A stretch of DNA of 52,556 nt, taken from positions 1-52,556 of the forward strand of contig JAEUHD010000008.1 in NCBI GenBank assembly GCA_016793645.1, written 5' to 3'. The stretch is from Verrucomicrobiales bacterium. Lineage in GTDB: Bacteria; Verrucomicrobiota; Verrucomicrobiia; Limisphaerales; UBA9464. How positions within the stretch are numbered: position 1 is the stretch's first letter; each line of letters begins with the position of its first letter. Positions 32,954 through 42,672 of this stretch are shown piece by piece. The translations under genes were made by a program, and so were the position numbers. The notes under the pieces were generated by a model. The model did not search any database and was not told where the DNA came from. It saw only the letters and a program-made list of their open reading frames with translations.

Positions 32954-35615
32954 TGCTGTTGAGTAGAAGCCGGCAGAGTCCGGCCATGCCGTGCCGATCC
33001 GCGTACCGCTGCAGCAATGCGCGCTCGTCCGGACTGGGCGGTCGCCCCCAGACGCACTGGCACGCGCGCACGATCCGATCGGTCTCGGTGACGGATGCGA
33101 GGCGCTCCGCAAAATGTTCCGCCTGGCGCACCACAAAGCGGTCATTCCAGAGCGCAAGGGCCTGCTGGACCGTCACCGAATTGTTTCTCGCGGCGGTGAT
33201 CTGATCCCCGGCGGGACAGTCCAAGGCGCTCATGAACGGGTCCGGCAGGGTTCGAAAGAGGAATCGATAAACACTCCGGCGGCTCCCGGCGGCGGAGTCT
33301 ACATCAAAGACCGAATAATCGACCTTGGGCGTGACGTGGATGCCGGGCTGGAGTCCGAACTGCCGGTCGCTCGGACCGCCCATGGTACGGTCGAGACGTC
33401 CCGAGAAGTGGAGGATGGAGTCCCGAACGCATTCGGCGTCCTGCCGGGTTCGATTCATTCGCCAATAGAGTCGATTGTCGGGATCGGAGGTCTCCATGGC
33501 CTTGGAATGGGATTCCGGCGGCGCGCAGGACTGCCGGTAGGTTCCGCTCGTGACCAGAAGCCGGTGAAGTTGTTTGAGCGAACCGTGCGCGTCGTCCCGA
33601 AACCAGGCGGCGAGCCAGTCCAGAAGGTCCGCATGGCTCGGTTGGGCACCCATGGAGCCGAAATCATTCAGGGTGGCCACGAGCCCGGAACCAAAATGGA
33701 GGGCCCACACCCGATTGACCACCGACCGCCAGGTCAGCGGGTTTGCATCCGAGGCGAGCCACTCGGCAAGGGCCGCTCGGCGACGTCCCTCATCCGGGGA
33801 CTGATCCGCGGCGAATCGGGCCGGAAGGACGGGAATGCAGGCGAGGGCCCCGGGTTCGGCGGCGATCGTGGGCTGCGTGATTTCTCCCCGTTTCAGGATC
33901 GAAACCGGCCGGGGCCGGTCCGAGGGTTTGAGTCCGCCATCCGGTTCGAAGTCACTGGCCGCCGCGTAGACGCGCGACGGCGGAGGAAGGGTGGCGAGTT
34001 CGGATCGGACCCGGTTGCCGAAGACCCAGGCGGTGAGGGTGCCTTGTTCCTCCGCGGTGCGTTCGGAAGGGGACCGGGAAATGATGGTGGCGATCCGGTC
34101 CGGAGGATCCGTGACCGGGGAGGCGTGGTCCGTGACGGACAGCCGCAGGCGTCCAATTTCGTGGCCCCCGCCATGACGCTGCTGCAGTTTGAACTCCAGC
34201 CGGGCACCGGGCGCCGGACGCAGGGGCTTCCTCAGAATGAAAATGGCGTGGTGGGACCTGCCTTCCTCGGGATGGACACCCCAGGCGGTGGTGTCCACAC
34301 GGTCCACGGAATGTTGGATCGTCCACGATTCCTGGTTGTGATCCGCGAGGACGTCGGCGAAATCCATATCTTCCGCCGATCCGGTCCCGGGCACGGTAAT
34401 CCGGAACTGAAACTCCGAGAGGTGCAGATTCCCGTTGTCAGCCCGGCCGGGTCCCCCCTGAGGAAGGCTGGGATCGGTGAGCACATCCAGCCGGATTGCC
34501 GAAATGACGATTCCCGGCGGGGGAGTCGCCGTGATGGAGTAGGTATCCCTTTCCGGGCGGATCCCGGCCGCGAGCAGGGAGTCGTCGGGGAGGCGGCTCA
34601 GGGAGGCGCCGCCTTCGGAGGTGAACTCGATCGGGACGATCGGGACCCAGGTGGAGGCATGTTCCCGGCGATCGCGTTCCCAGCGGGTCACCGCCTCGGT
34701 CGCCTCGGTCCCGGTCAGCACCGCGGGGTCCATGGACTCGATTCCCCGCTGCCACTTCCGGAGTTCCTGCCGCCGTCGATGTACCGCCGGTTCCCGATCG
34801 AACAGCCGATTGGCCCGGTCCACCCCGGCAAAGTCCGCCTGGAGGGCGTAGTAGTCCGCCTGGGGGATCGGATCGAACTTGTGGTCATGGCAGCGGGCGC
34901 AATGCACGGTGCTGCTCGCCAGAACGCTCATGACCGTGGTGATCATGTCGTCCCGATCCAGATACCGTCCGATCTGGCGATCCAGGGTGTCCTCACGGAT
35001 GTCCCGCAGCGAACTCTCGTCCCAGGGACCCGCGGCAAGGAAACCAAGGGCGACCGTGGCCTGGGGATCCCCTGGGAACAATACGTCACCGGCAATCTGC
35101 TCCCGCACGAACCGGGCGTAGGGGACGTCCGCGTTGAAGGATGCGATGAGGTAGTCCCGGTACGGCCAGGCGTTCGTACGGATCCGATCCTGATCGTGCC
35201 CGTGGGTCTCCGCGAAATGGGCGGCGTCCATCCAGTGTCTGGCCCACCGCTCACCATAGGCGGGGGATTGAAGCAGGCGGTCCACCCAACGCTCGTAGGC
35301 ATCGGGAGCCGGATCCGCGACAAAAAGGTCCACCGACGCGGGATCGGGCGGGAGTCCGGTCAGGTCGAGGGTTACCCGGCGAATCAGGGTGCGCCGGTCA
35401 GCCTCCGGTGCCGGGATCCCTCCTGCCCGGGCCAGGGAACGTCGAATGAATGCGTCCACCGGGTTTGCACCTCCGGCATCGGCCGGCGGGGGCACGGAGC
35501 GGACCGCCTGGTAGGCCCAGTGTTCACGGCTCTGCCGGGGAGTTTCGGAACTGCCGGCAACCGCGGGCCAGGACACCCAGAGGGCCATCACCCAGGTTCG
35601 AAGCCGGTGGAACAC
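32931..35615 (-). CDS. DUF1549/DUF1553 secreted heme-motif protein
   Basis: An 894-residue PVC protein with a signal peptide (residues 1-21). DUF1549 spans about residues 50-260, with FIRRSLARAGGIPAPEADRR, VTLDLTGLPP and YGERWARHWMDAA, and contains CARCHDHK (Cys239, Cys242, His243), a c-type heme-binding motif. A central beta-rich insertion (320-520) follows. DUF1553 runs from about residue 600 (RRAALAEWLASDANPLTWRS, VNRVWALHFGSGLV, LNDFGSMGAQPSH). The N-terminal Planctomycete cytochrome c domain often fused to this family is missing. It is co-transcribed with the DUF1501 gene. Role unproven; probably periplasmic redox or carbohydrate-related. Confidence 0.93.
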   Translation of the reverse strand: MFHRLRTWVMALWVSWPAVAGSSETPRQSREHWAYQAVRSVPPPADAGGANPVDAFIRRSLARAGGIPAPEADRRTLIRRVTLDLTGLPPDPASVDLFVADPAPDAYERWVDRLLQSPAYGERWARHWMDAAHFAETHGHDQDRIRTNAWPYRDYLIASFNADVPYARFVREQIAGDVLFPGDPQATVALGFLAAGPWDESSLRDIREDTLDRQIGRYLDRDDMITTVMSVLASSTVHCARCHDHKFDPIPQADYYALQADFAGVDRANRLFDREPAVHRRRQELRKWQRGIESMDPAVLTGTEATEAVTRWERDRREHASTWVPIVPIEFTSEGGASLSRLPDDSLLAAGIRPERDTYSITATPPPGIVISAIRLDVLTDPSLPQGGPGRADNGNLHLSEFQFRITVPGTGSAEDMDFADVLADHNQESWTIQHSVDRVDTTAWGVHPEEGRSHHAIFILRKPLRPAPGARLEFKLQQRHGGGHEIGRLRLSVTDHASPVTDPPDRIATIISRSPSERTAEEQGTLTAWVFGNRVRSELATLPPPSRVYAAASDFEPDGGLKPSDRPRPVSILKRGEITQPTIAAEPGALACIPVLPARFAADQSPDEGRRRAALAEWLASDANPLTWRSVVNRVWALHFGSGLVATLNDFGSMGAQPSHADLLDWLAAWFRDDAHGSLKQLHRLLVTSGTYRQSCAPPESHSKAMETSDPDNRLYWRMNRTRQDAECVRDSILHFSGRLDRTMGGPSDRQFGLQPGIHVTPKVDYSVFDVDSAAGSRRSVYRFLFRTLPDPFMSALDCPAGDQITAARNNSVTVQQALALWNDRFVVRQAEHFAERLASVTETDRIVRACQCVWGRPPSPDERALLQRYADRHGMAGLCRLLLNSNEFLFIN

Positions 35616-35767
35616 CTGCGAATCCTACTCCCGGACGGAGGCGGGTCTCAACCGCGATCCGATCACTCCGGGGGTTCACCGGACTCGAAGGCGGGGGTGG
35701 CCGGGGCGGCAGGGAAGGGTGGCAGGGAAGGATTGGCGGGACACGGGAGTGCGGGTACCCTGGGTGC

Positions 35768-36292
35768 GTGAGTCAGACCGAATGGGAGGGGCAGTTCAGG
35801 GCGGTGTATGACCGTTCCGTGGAGGCTTGGAATCAGGGAAAGCGTAGGCCGCCCGAGGTGGTGCCCCCCTCGGATCACGCGTTTCTGGCCTCCATCGGGT
35901 GTTCCGCCCAGGAGTTGTTCGACTTTGTGGAGGATGGGCAGTCGTTTGGGGAACCTGATTTTGAAACGGTTCTGGCCGTCCAGTCCATTCGTCGCGAGTA
36001 CTTCCTGAAGGAGATGCACGGGAGGTCGTCCGGGCAGGTTGGTTCGTCCGCCGCGCTGCCGGCCAAGGATGCCGCGATGGAGGGGATCCCGTGGCTGCCC
36101 CGCATCATCGCCAAGGCCCGACTGAAGCTCCGGGGGGAAATGCCGCCGGAGATCATGTATGGCTGCGGGGGAGACCGGGCGTTTCTGAAGCGTGTCCACA
36201 TGACCATTCCCCAGTTTCTCAAGAGTGTCCGGGACGCCGGCAGCGACGACCGCAAGATCATGGAGGCGGTCAAGCGCTGGTCCCGGGTTTGA
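35768..36292 (+). CDS. DUF5069 domain protein
   Basis: A 174-residue protein with the DUF5069 core at about residues 105-165: LPRIIAKARLKLRGEMPPEI, then MYGCGGDRAFLKRV. The N-terminal half (residues 1-95) is helical and less conserved. The GTG at 35768 is used because upstream in-frame sequence is not protein-like. No signal peptide. DUF5069 proteins are common in Verrucomicrobia; their function is unknown. It is the first of a plus-strand run leading to xseB and dxs, but a 260-bp gap follows with only a loose GC-rich inverted repeat, so co-transcription is uncertain. Confidence 0.86.
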   Translation: MSQTEWEGQFRAVYDRSVEAWNQGKRRPPEVVPPSDHAFLASIGCSAQELFDFVEDGQSFGEPDFETVLAVQSIRREYFLKEMHGRSSGQVGSSAALPAKDAAMEGIPWLPRIIAKARLKLRGEMPPEIMYGCGGDRAFLKRVHMTIPQFLKSVRDAGSDDRKIMEAVKRWSRV

Positions 36293-36552
36293 GGGGCTCA
36301 TGGTCCGGGGTCGATGGGACGATTCAAAACGGACAAACCGCGGGGGGTTCATGCCCTTCCTGCGGCGGATTACCGCCCGCCGGCCGGCCGGGGGGTGGCC
36401 CCGGGTTCGACGTCGGACCGGAAATCCCCCCACAACCCGGGCCGAACCGCTTCGACCGCCTTGCCTGACGGGATGGCGCCCAGCCCTGCGACCAGCGCGG
36501 GTGAAATATCCGGACTAGGCAAGGCGACCCCGGGCGTCCTAGCGTCCCCGCG

Positions 36553-36831
36553 GTGTCCAAGTCCGCCAAGACCGCCCCACCGGAGTCCGATCCGGCTGTT
36601 CCTTTCGAGGAGGCGCTGCAGAAACTGGAATCCATCGTGGAAGCGATGGAGTCCGGTGAGCTGTCCTTGGAACAGTTGCTCTCGAAGTTCGAGGAGGGGG
36701 CGCGGTTGGCCAGGACCTGCCAGACGCAACTGGAAGCCGCCGAAGTTCGGGTCCAGCGGCTGGAGCAGTCCCTCGCCGGGGATCTGGCCACCCGTCCGGC
36801 CGCCCTTCCGGGGGAGGAAGCCGGTGCCTGA
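36553..36831 (+). CDS. xseB: Exodeoxyribonuclease VII small subunit
   Basis: A 92-residue XseB with the family core FEEALQKLESIVEAMESGEL followed by SLEQLLSKFEEGARLARTCQ. It pairs with XseA to degrade single-stranded DNA. The GTG at 36553 gives a normal length with a short N-terminal tail and an Ala/Pro-rich end. xseA is not in the window. The order xseB then dxs (71-bp gap) matches the common xseB-ispA-dxs arrangement, with ispA missing. Confidence 0.95.
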   Translation: MSKSAKTAPPESDPAVPFEEALQKLESIVEAMESGELSLEQLLSKFEEGARLARTCQTQLEAAEVRVQRLEQSLAGDLATRPAALPGEEAGA

Positions 36832-36902
36832 GTCCGGTGCGAACCCGAAGCCCCTGCAAACGCTTCCGCATTTTTCGTTTGTTGCCTACCTTACACTGAA
36901 GC

Positions 36903-38894
36903 ATGAGTCGCTATCTCGACATGGTTGATCATCCCTCGCACGTCCGGAAACTCACCCCCGAGCAACTGTCCGAGCTCGCCACGGAAATCCGGCAGGAACT
37001 GATCACGAAACTGGCCCGAAACGGGGGGCATCTGGGGCCCAATCTGGGCGTCGTGGAGCTCACGATCGCGTTGCACCGCTGTTTTGAGACGCCGCGGGAC
37101 AAGTTCGTCTGGGACGTCAGCCACCAGGTCTACGTCCACAAGCTCCTGACGGGGCGGAAGGACCGGTTCCACACCATGCGCACGACGGACGGCTTGAACG
37201 GCTTCGCCCTTCGCACCGAAAGCGAGCATGACTGCTATGGCGCCGGACACGCCGGGACCGCCCTTTCCGCGGCGCTCGGCATGTGTGCCGCCCGGGACCA
37301 GCGCGGCGGCATGGAGCACGTGGTCTGCGTCTTTGGGGACGCGGCGCTCACCAACGGAATTTCCTTCGAGGCGCTGAACAACATCTCGGTCACCACCAAG
37401 AAGTTCATCGGGATCCTGAACGACAATGAGTGGTCCATCGCCAAGAACGTCGGGGCCATTTCCACCTACCTTGGGAAACTGACCACCAACCCCCGGTACA
37501 ACCGTCTCCGGGAGGAATTCGGCAGTTGGCTGAAACGCCTGCCCCAGGGGCAGACCGTGTCCATGCTCGGCCAGAAGGCGGAGGAGGCTCTGAAGGGGGT
37601 GGTCAATTCACTGGCCTTGGAGCACACGGGTTCACCCGGAGGGTCGGATGGACGGGGAGGCCACGGTTCCGCAATGCTGTTTGAGGAATTTGGTCTCCGG
37701 TACCTCGGGCCCATCGATGGACACGACCTCCCCCTGTTGATCAGCACCCTGGAATTTGCCAAGACCTGCCAGGAACCGGTGGTCATCCATGTCCTGACCC
37801 AGAAGGGGCGGGGATTTGATGCCGCCCTGAAGTTCCCGGAGAAGTTTCACGGCCTGGGACCCTACGACGTGGTCACCGGCCAGACCCCGTCCCCGAAACC
37901 CGGCGCCGCGCCGCTGTGGCAGGAGGTGTTCGGAAGGTCCATGGTGAAGATTTGTTCCCAAAACAAGAACGTGGTGGGAATCACGGCCGCGATGCCCAGC
38001 GGCACCAGCCTCAAGCTCCTCGAGCAGGCGCTGCCGGGACAGTACTATGATGTGGGAATCGCGGAGGAGCATGCGGTGATTTTTGCGGCCGGGATGGCCA
38101 CCATGGGTTTCCACCCGGTGGTTGCGATTTACAGCACGTTCCTGCAGCGGGCCTACGACTGCATCCACCACGACGTCTGTCTCCAGGACCTGCCGGTGAT
38201 CTTCTGCATGGACCGGTCGAGCCTGAGTGCCAACGACGGTCCCACCCACCATGGCCTGTTCGACATTGCCTATCTCCGGTGCCTCCCGCGGATTATCGGC
38301 ATGGCGCCGTCGAATGAGGACGAGCTTCAGGACATGATGTTCACCGCCACCTTCCAACCCCATCCGGTGGCCATCCGCTACCCGCGGGGCAATGGGGAAG
38401 GGGTCCCGGTCAAGGATCAGCCGGTGGTGCTGGACATCGGAAAGGCGGAGGTCATCCGAAACTTTGAGAACCGTTCCGGTGCCCGCAAGGTGGCGCTGTT
38501 TGGACTGGGACCGATGCTCCGGTTGGCGCGGGAGGCGGCGGAGTTGCTGGCGGGAAAGGGACTCGACGTTGCGGTGATCAACCCGCGTTACTTCAAGCCG
38601 CTGGACCGGGGCGTCCACGAATTCTTTGCCGGCGCGTCGGATGTCGCGGTCACCCTCGAGGATCATGTGGCCATGGGCGGCTACGGCAGCGCTGTTTTGG
38701 AGACCCTCAGCGAAGCCGGCATTTCCACGCCCGTGGTCCGAATTGCCTGGCCCGACGAGTTCATCGAACACGCCAGCACGGTCGAGCATCTGCGCTCCAA
38801 GTATGGCCTGACGGTCGAGGCCCTGGTTCAGAAGGTGGAGGCGGAACTCGAACGCCGGTCCGCTCCGTCCCGCGCCTCGGTCGCGAGGGGATGA
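36903..38894 (+). CDS. dxs: 1-deoxy-D-xylulose-5-phosphate synthase
   Basis: A 663-residue thiamine-diphosphate enzyme that condenses pyruvate and glyceraldehyde 3-phosphate, the first step of the MEP isoprenoid pathway. Family segments include GGHLGPNLGVVELTIALH, HQVYVHKLLTGRKDR, GILNDNEWSIAKNVGAISTY, VGIAEEHAVIFAAGMA and NDGPTHHGLFDIAYLRCLP. Some motifs differ from E. coli-type Dxs: GHSSTS is GHAGTA, and the ThDP motif GDG is GDA (VCVFGDAALTNGISFEALNN). It is therefore a divergent Dxs subtype. It could supply precursors for the squalene/phytoene synthase-like enzyme elsewhere in the window. Confidence 0.94.
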   Translation: MSRYLDMVDHPSHVRKLTPEQLSELATEIRQELITKLARNGGHLGPNLGVVELTIALHRCFETPRDKFVWDVSHQVYVHKLLTGRKDRFHTMRTTDGLNGFALRTESEHDCYGAGHAGTALSAALGMCAARDQRGGMEHVVCVFGDAALTNGISFEALNNISVTTKKFIGILNDNEWSIAKNVGAISTYLGKLTTNPRYNRLREEFGSWLKRLPQGQTVSMLGQKAEEALKGVVNSLALEHTGSPGGSDGRGGHGSAMLFEEFGLRYLGPIDGHDLPLLISTLEFAKTCQEPVVIHVLTQKGRGFDAALKFPEKFHGLGPYDVVTGQTPSPKPGAAPLWQEVFGRSMVKICSQNKNVVGITAAMPSGTSLKLLEQALPGQYYDVGIAEEHAVIFAAGMATMGFHPVVAIYSTFLQRAYDCIHHDVCLQDLPVIFCMDRSSLSANDGPTHHGLFDIAYLRCLPRIIGMAPSNEDELQDMMFTATFQPHPVAIRYPRGNGEGVPVKDQPVVLDIGKAEVIRNFENRSGARKVALFGLGPMLRLAREAAELLAGKGLDVAVINPRYFKPLDRGVHEFFAGASDVAVTLEDHVAMGGYGSAVLETLSEAGISTPVVRIAWPDEFIEHASTVEHLRSKYGLTVEALVQKVEAELERRSAPSRASVARG

Positions 38895-39368
38895 TGGGTC
38901 CCCCGACGCGACGTCGCGGGTCCCACCACTGAGCCAACGTGTGCCGTTCCGGTGCCCTGGGGCTCCACCCCCGCGCCACGAGGGACAGGGCGGGAGACCG
39001 GATCGCCTCCGGACGCCCGCCCACAGGCGATGGCGGCTCCTTGCGTTCCTTCCGCGATGCGACCCGACATTTTGGACGCTCTTCGCCGGGGGTTGCGGAC
39101 CTCGGCGAGCCCAATGTCTTTGTACGACGATGGGGAATTGTCGGGAGTTTCGCGGGCGGGCGGATCCGGAATTGAACCGCGTGCGGAGGACACGTCGACC
39201 CTTCCTGGCTGGAATTGTCAGGAATCTGGAAAAACTCCCCGAACTGGCGCTGGTATTGCTGGGAAACGGTTGTGCCAGGAACCGAAGGCCGGGGTGAAAG
39301 CCCGGATCGTTGCCAAGATTGAACGAAGCAACGGCATTCGGTTCGAAGGTGCAGAACAAGGAGTTCCG
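38895..39368. other. 474-bp region without a supported gene
   Basis: The gap between dxs and the sigma-70 gene contains no ORF that I trust. The sigma reading frame stays open upstream to 38952, but the translated sequence is low in recognisable structure and rich in Arg/Gly/Pro, so I read it as untranslated leader. A 12-bp perfect palindrome (CGCGACGTCGCG, 38907-38918) lies just after dxs. No convincing -35/-10 pair could be placed. Confidence 0.6.
38907..38918. repeat. 12-bp perfect palindrome after dxs
   Basis: CGCGACGTCGCG is self-complementary and lies 12 bp past the dxs stop, flanked by two direct GGGTCCC copies. It may fold as a weak hairpin at the end of the dxs transcript or be a protein-binding site; there is no T-run. 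Confidence 0.4.
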
Positions 39369-40502
39369 ATGAAGGCCAATCCTCACGTCACCCAAGACCC
39401 GGTGGACACCCGTCCGTCTGCCCGCCGGCACCGTCCCCTCCGGAGTGGAACAACCGTCCCGGGTCGACGGATGTCCCCCCCACAGGATCCTGCGCCTCCC
39501 CACGAAGTTCGCGGGGTATTGGCGGGATCCGCAGGTCGGATGCCCCTCAAGACCATTCGTGTGGAGCGGAAGGGGCAGATCGACGTGTCCCGGACGGCGA
39601 TGGGTACCGTCCCCGAGGTGCCGCGGGTCCAGGTGGATCCGCCGCCGGCCGAGAAGCCCCGCGCGACGTGGGATGAGAACTCCTCATTGCGCCTGTACCT
39701 GCGGCAGGCTGTGGAGACCCCTCTGTTGACCCTCGACGAGGAAGTCCAGTTGGCCCGCAGAGTGCAGGCGGGCGATGCGGAGGCCCGGGAGCACATGATC
39801 AAGGCCAACCTCAGGCTGGTGGTGAAGATCGCCCGGGAATACGAGGATTACGGGCTTCCACTGCTCGACCTGATCAATGAGGGCAATATCGGATTGATGC
39901 GGGCCGTGGAGCGGTTCGACCCCACCAAGGGTGCCAAGCTTTCGACCTACGCCGCGTGGTGGATCAAGCAGTCCATCAAGCGGGCTCTCTCCAACCAGGT
40001 GAAGGCGATCCGCCTTCCCATCCATCTGGTGCAGCAGATCGCCCAGATGCGGCGCGCGGAGACGGCCTTCGAGGCGAGGCATGGGAGACCGCCCCGGGAC
40101 GAGGAGTTGGCCGTGCTGCTCAACGTATCCGAGGATGACATCGCCCATTGGCGGGAAAGCGCGACGGTTGGCACCACATCCCTGGAGGCTCCGCTGGGGA
40201 CGGATCCGGACGCCGGCAAGGTCGCGGACTTGATCCCCGACGAGAACGCCCTGATGCCCTGGAACGGGGTCAGCGAGGAGACCAACGCGGAGTTGATCCG
40301 CGAACTGGTGGGCACGTTGAACGGACGCGAGCAACGCATCCTGCGGGAGCGCTTCGCCCTCGATGGAGGGGATCCGCGGACGCTGGAGGAGATCGGAGTC
40401 GATTTCGGTCTCACCCGCGAACGCATCCGCCAGTTGGAAGCCGCGGCCCTGCGGAAGCTTCGGGACCGGATGGAATCGCGGGAGCGACTGTCGGTCGCCT
40501 GA
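39369..40502 (+). CDS. Sigma-70 family sigma factor (RpoD/RpoS-like)
   Basis: A 377-residue sigma factor. After a poorly conserved N-terminus (residues 1-100) come region 1.2 (LRLYLRQAVETPLLTLDEEV), region 2 (DLINEGNIGLMRAVERFDPT, then STYAAWWIKQSIKRAL), region 3 and region 4 with DFGLTRERIRQLEAAALRKL. It lacks a recognisable region 1.1 and the large non-conserved insert, so it may be RpoS-like or a shortened primary factor. The ATG at 39369 has AAGGAG 5 nt upstream; an internal ATG at 39540 (MPLKTIRVE) is an alternative that leaves all conserved regions intact. A strong intrinsic terminator follows. Confidence 0.93.
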   Translation: MKANPHVTQDPVDTRPSARRHRPLRSGTTVPGRRMSPPQDPAPPHEVRGVLAGSAGRMPLKTIRVERKGQIDVSRTAMGTVPEVPRVQVDPPPAEKPRATWDENSSLRLYLRQAVETPLLTLDEEVQLARRVQAGDAEAREHMIKANLRLVVKIAREYEDYGLPLLDLINEGNIGLMRAVERFDPTKGAKLSTYAAWWIKQSIKRALSNQVKAIRLPIHLVQQIAQMRRAETAFEARHGRPPRDEELAVLLNVSEDDIAHWRESATVGTTSLEAPLGTDPDAGKVADLIPDENALMPWNGVSEETNAELIRELVGTLNGREQRILRERFALDGGDPRTLEEIGVDFGLTRERIRQLEAAALRKLRDRMESRERLSVA

Positions 40503-40526
40503 CATCGGGCGGGATGGGATGGATCT

Positions 40527-40559
40527 GGAGCGGCGGTCGATGACCGCCGCTCCTTTTTT
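40527..40559 (+). terminator. Intrinsic terminator after the sigma-70 gene
   Basis: GGAGCGGCGGTC (40527-40538) pairs perfectly with GACCGCCGCTCC (40542-40553) around a 3-nt loop, followed by six T residues. This 12-bp GC-rich stem plus T-run is a classical Rho-independent terminator 24 bp past the sigma stop. It separates the sigma gene from acs. Confidence 0.93.
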
Positions 40560-40642
40560 GTCGGCGGAAACGGCCGCGGAGTTCTTCCCCGCATTGACGC
40601 CGACCCGGAGGCATCCGCAAGCTGTCCGCGTCTTTCCTGTCC

Positions 40643-42664
40643 ATGAGTTCCAAGCCTGCGAAGCCATCGGCCACTTCGAAGAACATTTCCTCCCTCCTTC
40701 AGGAGAAACGGGTGTTTCCCCCGCCTTCCGAGTTTTCCGCGCGGGCGCATCTCAAATCCATGGCGGGTTACCGGAAGTTGTGGAAGGAGTCGGTGACCCG
40801 GCCGGAGTCCTTTTGGGGGAAGCAGGCCAGGCAGGAACTCCAATGGCAGCGCCCATTCAAGAAGGTCCTGCAATGGAAGGAGCCCTTTGCGCGGTGGTTT
40901 GTGGGCGGGCAGTTGAATGTATCCGCCAATTGCCTGGATCGCTGGCTGGGGACGGCGACGGCCAACAAGGCGGCGCTGATCTGGGAGGGGGAACCGGCCA
41001 CCGACGGAAAGCCCGGCGAGGAGCGGGTGTTGACCTACGCCCAGTTGCACCGTGAGGTCTGCCGATTTGCCAATGTCCTGAAGCGTCAGGGGATCGGCCG
41101 CGGGGACCGGGTGTTGCTGTACCTGCCGATGATTCCCGAGGCCGCGATCGCCATGCTGGCCTGCACCCGGATCGGGGCGGTGCACAGCGTTGTGTTTGGC
41201 GGGTTCAGTGCGCAGTCCGTCGCCGACCGCATCCAGGATTCCGGCGCCCGCCTGGTGGTGACGGCGGATGGCGGCTATCGGCGCGGGGCCGTCGTGCCCT
41301 TGAAGAAGAATGTGGACGAAGCCCTGGTGCTGCAGGGACCCGATGGCGAACGCCTTGCCAAGTCGGTGGAAAAGGTGGTGGTGGTCCGACGGTGTGGCAA
41401 TGAGGTCCACATGGCCGAAGGGCGGGACCTGTGGTGGCATCGGGAACTGGAATACGTCACCCCGGTGTGCCCGGCGGCGCGCATGGATTCCGAGGCGCCC
41501 CTGTTCATCCTGTACACAAGCGGTTCGACGGGGAAACCCAAGGGCATCCTCCACAGCACCGCCGGATACCTCCTGGGCGCGAAACTGACGTCCAAGTATG
41601 TCTTCGATCTCCGGGATGAGGATGTGTACTGGTGCACGGCGGACGTGGGCTGGGTGACCGGACACAGCTACATTGTCTACGGACCGCTCGCCAACGGGGC
41701 CACGGCCGTCATGTACGAGGGGGCGCCCAACTGGCCGGAGGCGGATCGCTTCTGGCGGATCATTGAGAAGTATCGGGTCAGCATCCTGTATACGGCCCCG
41801 ACGGCGATCCGGGCCTTCATGAAGTGGGGCGACGAATGGCCCAAGAAGCATGACCTGTCGTCCCTGCGACTCCTGGGATCGGTGGGAGAGCCGATCAATC
41901 CCGAGGCCTGGATGTGGTATCATTCGGTGATCGGTGGCGGGCGCTGCCCGATTGTCGACACCTGGTGGCAGACGGAGACGGGGAGCATCATGATTTCCCC
42001 GCTGCCCGGGGTGACTCCCACCAAGCCCGGCACCGCCACGCTCCCGTTCTTTGGGATTCTTCCCGAAGTTGTGGACGATCAGGGACGACGCGTGCCCAAG
42101 GGCTCCGGCGGAAAGCTGGTGGTTCGGAAACCCTGGCCCTCCATGCTTCGGGGAATCTGGGGGGACCCGAAGCGATTCAAGGAGGTCTATTGGAGCGAGG
42201 TCAAGGGCAGCTACTTCACCGGCGACGGGTGCCGGTGTGATGAGGACGGCTATTTCTGGATCGTGGGTCGCATCGATGACGTGCTCAACGTCGCGGGGCA
42301 CCGCATCGGAACGGCCGAGATCGAGAGCGCGCTGGTCAGCCACCCCTCGGTGGCTGAGGCGGCGGTCGTTGGGCGACCGGACGAACTCAAGGGACAGGCG
42401 CTCGTTTGTTTTGTCACGCTGAAGTCCGGTCAGAAGGCCAGTGCCGACCTGAAGAACACGCTTCGGAACCACATCGGGAAGGAGATCGGCCCGGTGGCGA
42501 AGCCGGACGAGATCCGATTCGCCGAGGCGCTTCCCAAGACCCGATCGGGAAAGATCATGAGGCGGCTCCTCAAGCAGGTCGCGAGCGGGGTCGAGATCCG
42601 GGGGGATACCACGACGCTGGAGGACCTCAGCGTTCTCGCGAAGCTCTCCGCGGCCGAGGATTGA
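40643..42664 (+). CDS. acs: Acetyl-CoA synthetase
   Basis: A 673-residue AMP-forming acetyl-CoA synthetase that activates acetate to acetyl-CoA. Conserved segments include the P-loop [61 protein letters not shown] and [20 protein letters not shown]. The C-terminal catalytic lysine lies in [13 protein letters not shown], a motif known to be acetylated in the family. Length is slightly above the usual 650 because of an N-terminal Ser/Lys-rich extension. It is transcribed after the sigma-gene terminator and ends 8 bp from the convergent helicase stop. Confidence 0.97.
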   Translation: MSSKPAKPSATSKNISSLLQEKRVFPPPSEFSARAHLKSMAGYRKLWKESVTRPESFWGKQARQELQWQRPFKKVLQWKEPFARWFVGGQLNVSANCLDRWLGTATANKAALIWEGEPATDGKPGEERVLTYAQLHREVCRFANVLKRQGIGRGDRVLLYLPMIPEAAIAMLACTRIGAVHSVVFGGFSAQSVADRIQDSGARLVVTADGGYRRGAVVPLKKNVDEALVLQGPDGERLAKSVEKVVVVRRCGNEVHMAEGRDLWWHRELEYVTPVCPAARMDSEAPLFILYTSGSTGKPKGILHSTAGYLLGAKLTSKYVFDLRDEDVYWCTADVGWVTGHSYIVYGPLANGATAVMYEGAPNWPEADRFWRIIEKYRVSILYTAPTAIRAFMKWGDEWPKKHDLSSLRLLGSVGEPINPEAWMWYHSVIGGGRCPIVDTWWQTETGSIMISPLPGVTPTKPGTATLPFFGILPEVVDDQGRRVPKGSGGKLVVRKPWPSMLRGIWGDPKRFKEVYWSEVKGSYFTGDGCRCDEDGYFWIVGRIDDVLNVAGHRIGTAEIESALVSHPSVAEAAVVGRPDELKGQALVCFVTLKSGQKASADLKNTLRNHIGKEIGPVAKPDEIRFAEALPKTRSGKIMRRLLKQVASGVEIRGDTTTLEDLSVLAKLSAAED

Positions 42665-42672
42665 CCGCGGCG

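Noticed and set aside
32991..35771. Very long open frame on the plus strand opposite the DUF1549/DUF1553 gene
   Set aside because: It mirrors the true gene and arises from high GC at third codon positions; the translated sequence is rich in Arg/Gly/Pro and has no recognisable domain.
36400..36441. Inverted repeat CCCGGGTT / AACCCGGG in the gap before xseB
   Set aside because: The loop is about 26 nt and no T-run follows; such matches are expected by chance in GC-rich DNA.
39947..42472. 841-codon open frame antisense to acs and the sigma-70 gene
   Set aside because: Shadow of two highly conserved genes and spans the intrinsic terminator; no domain seen.
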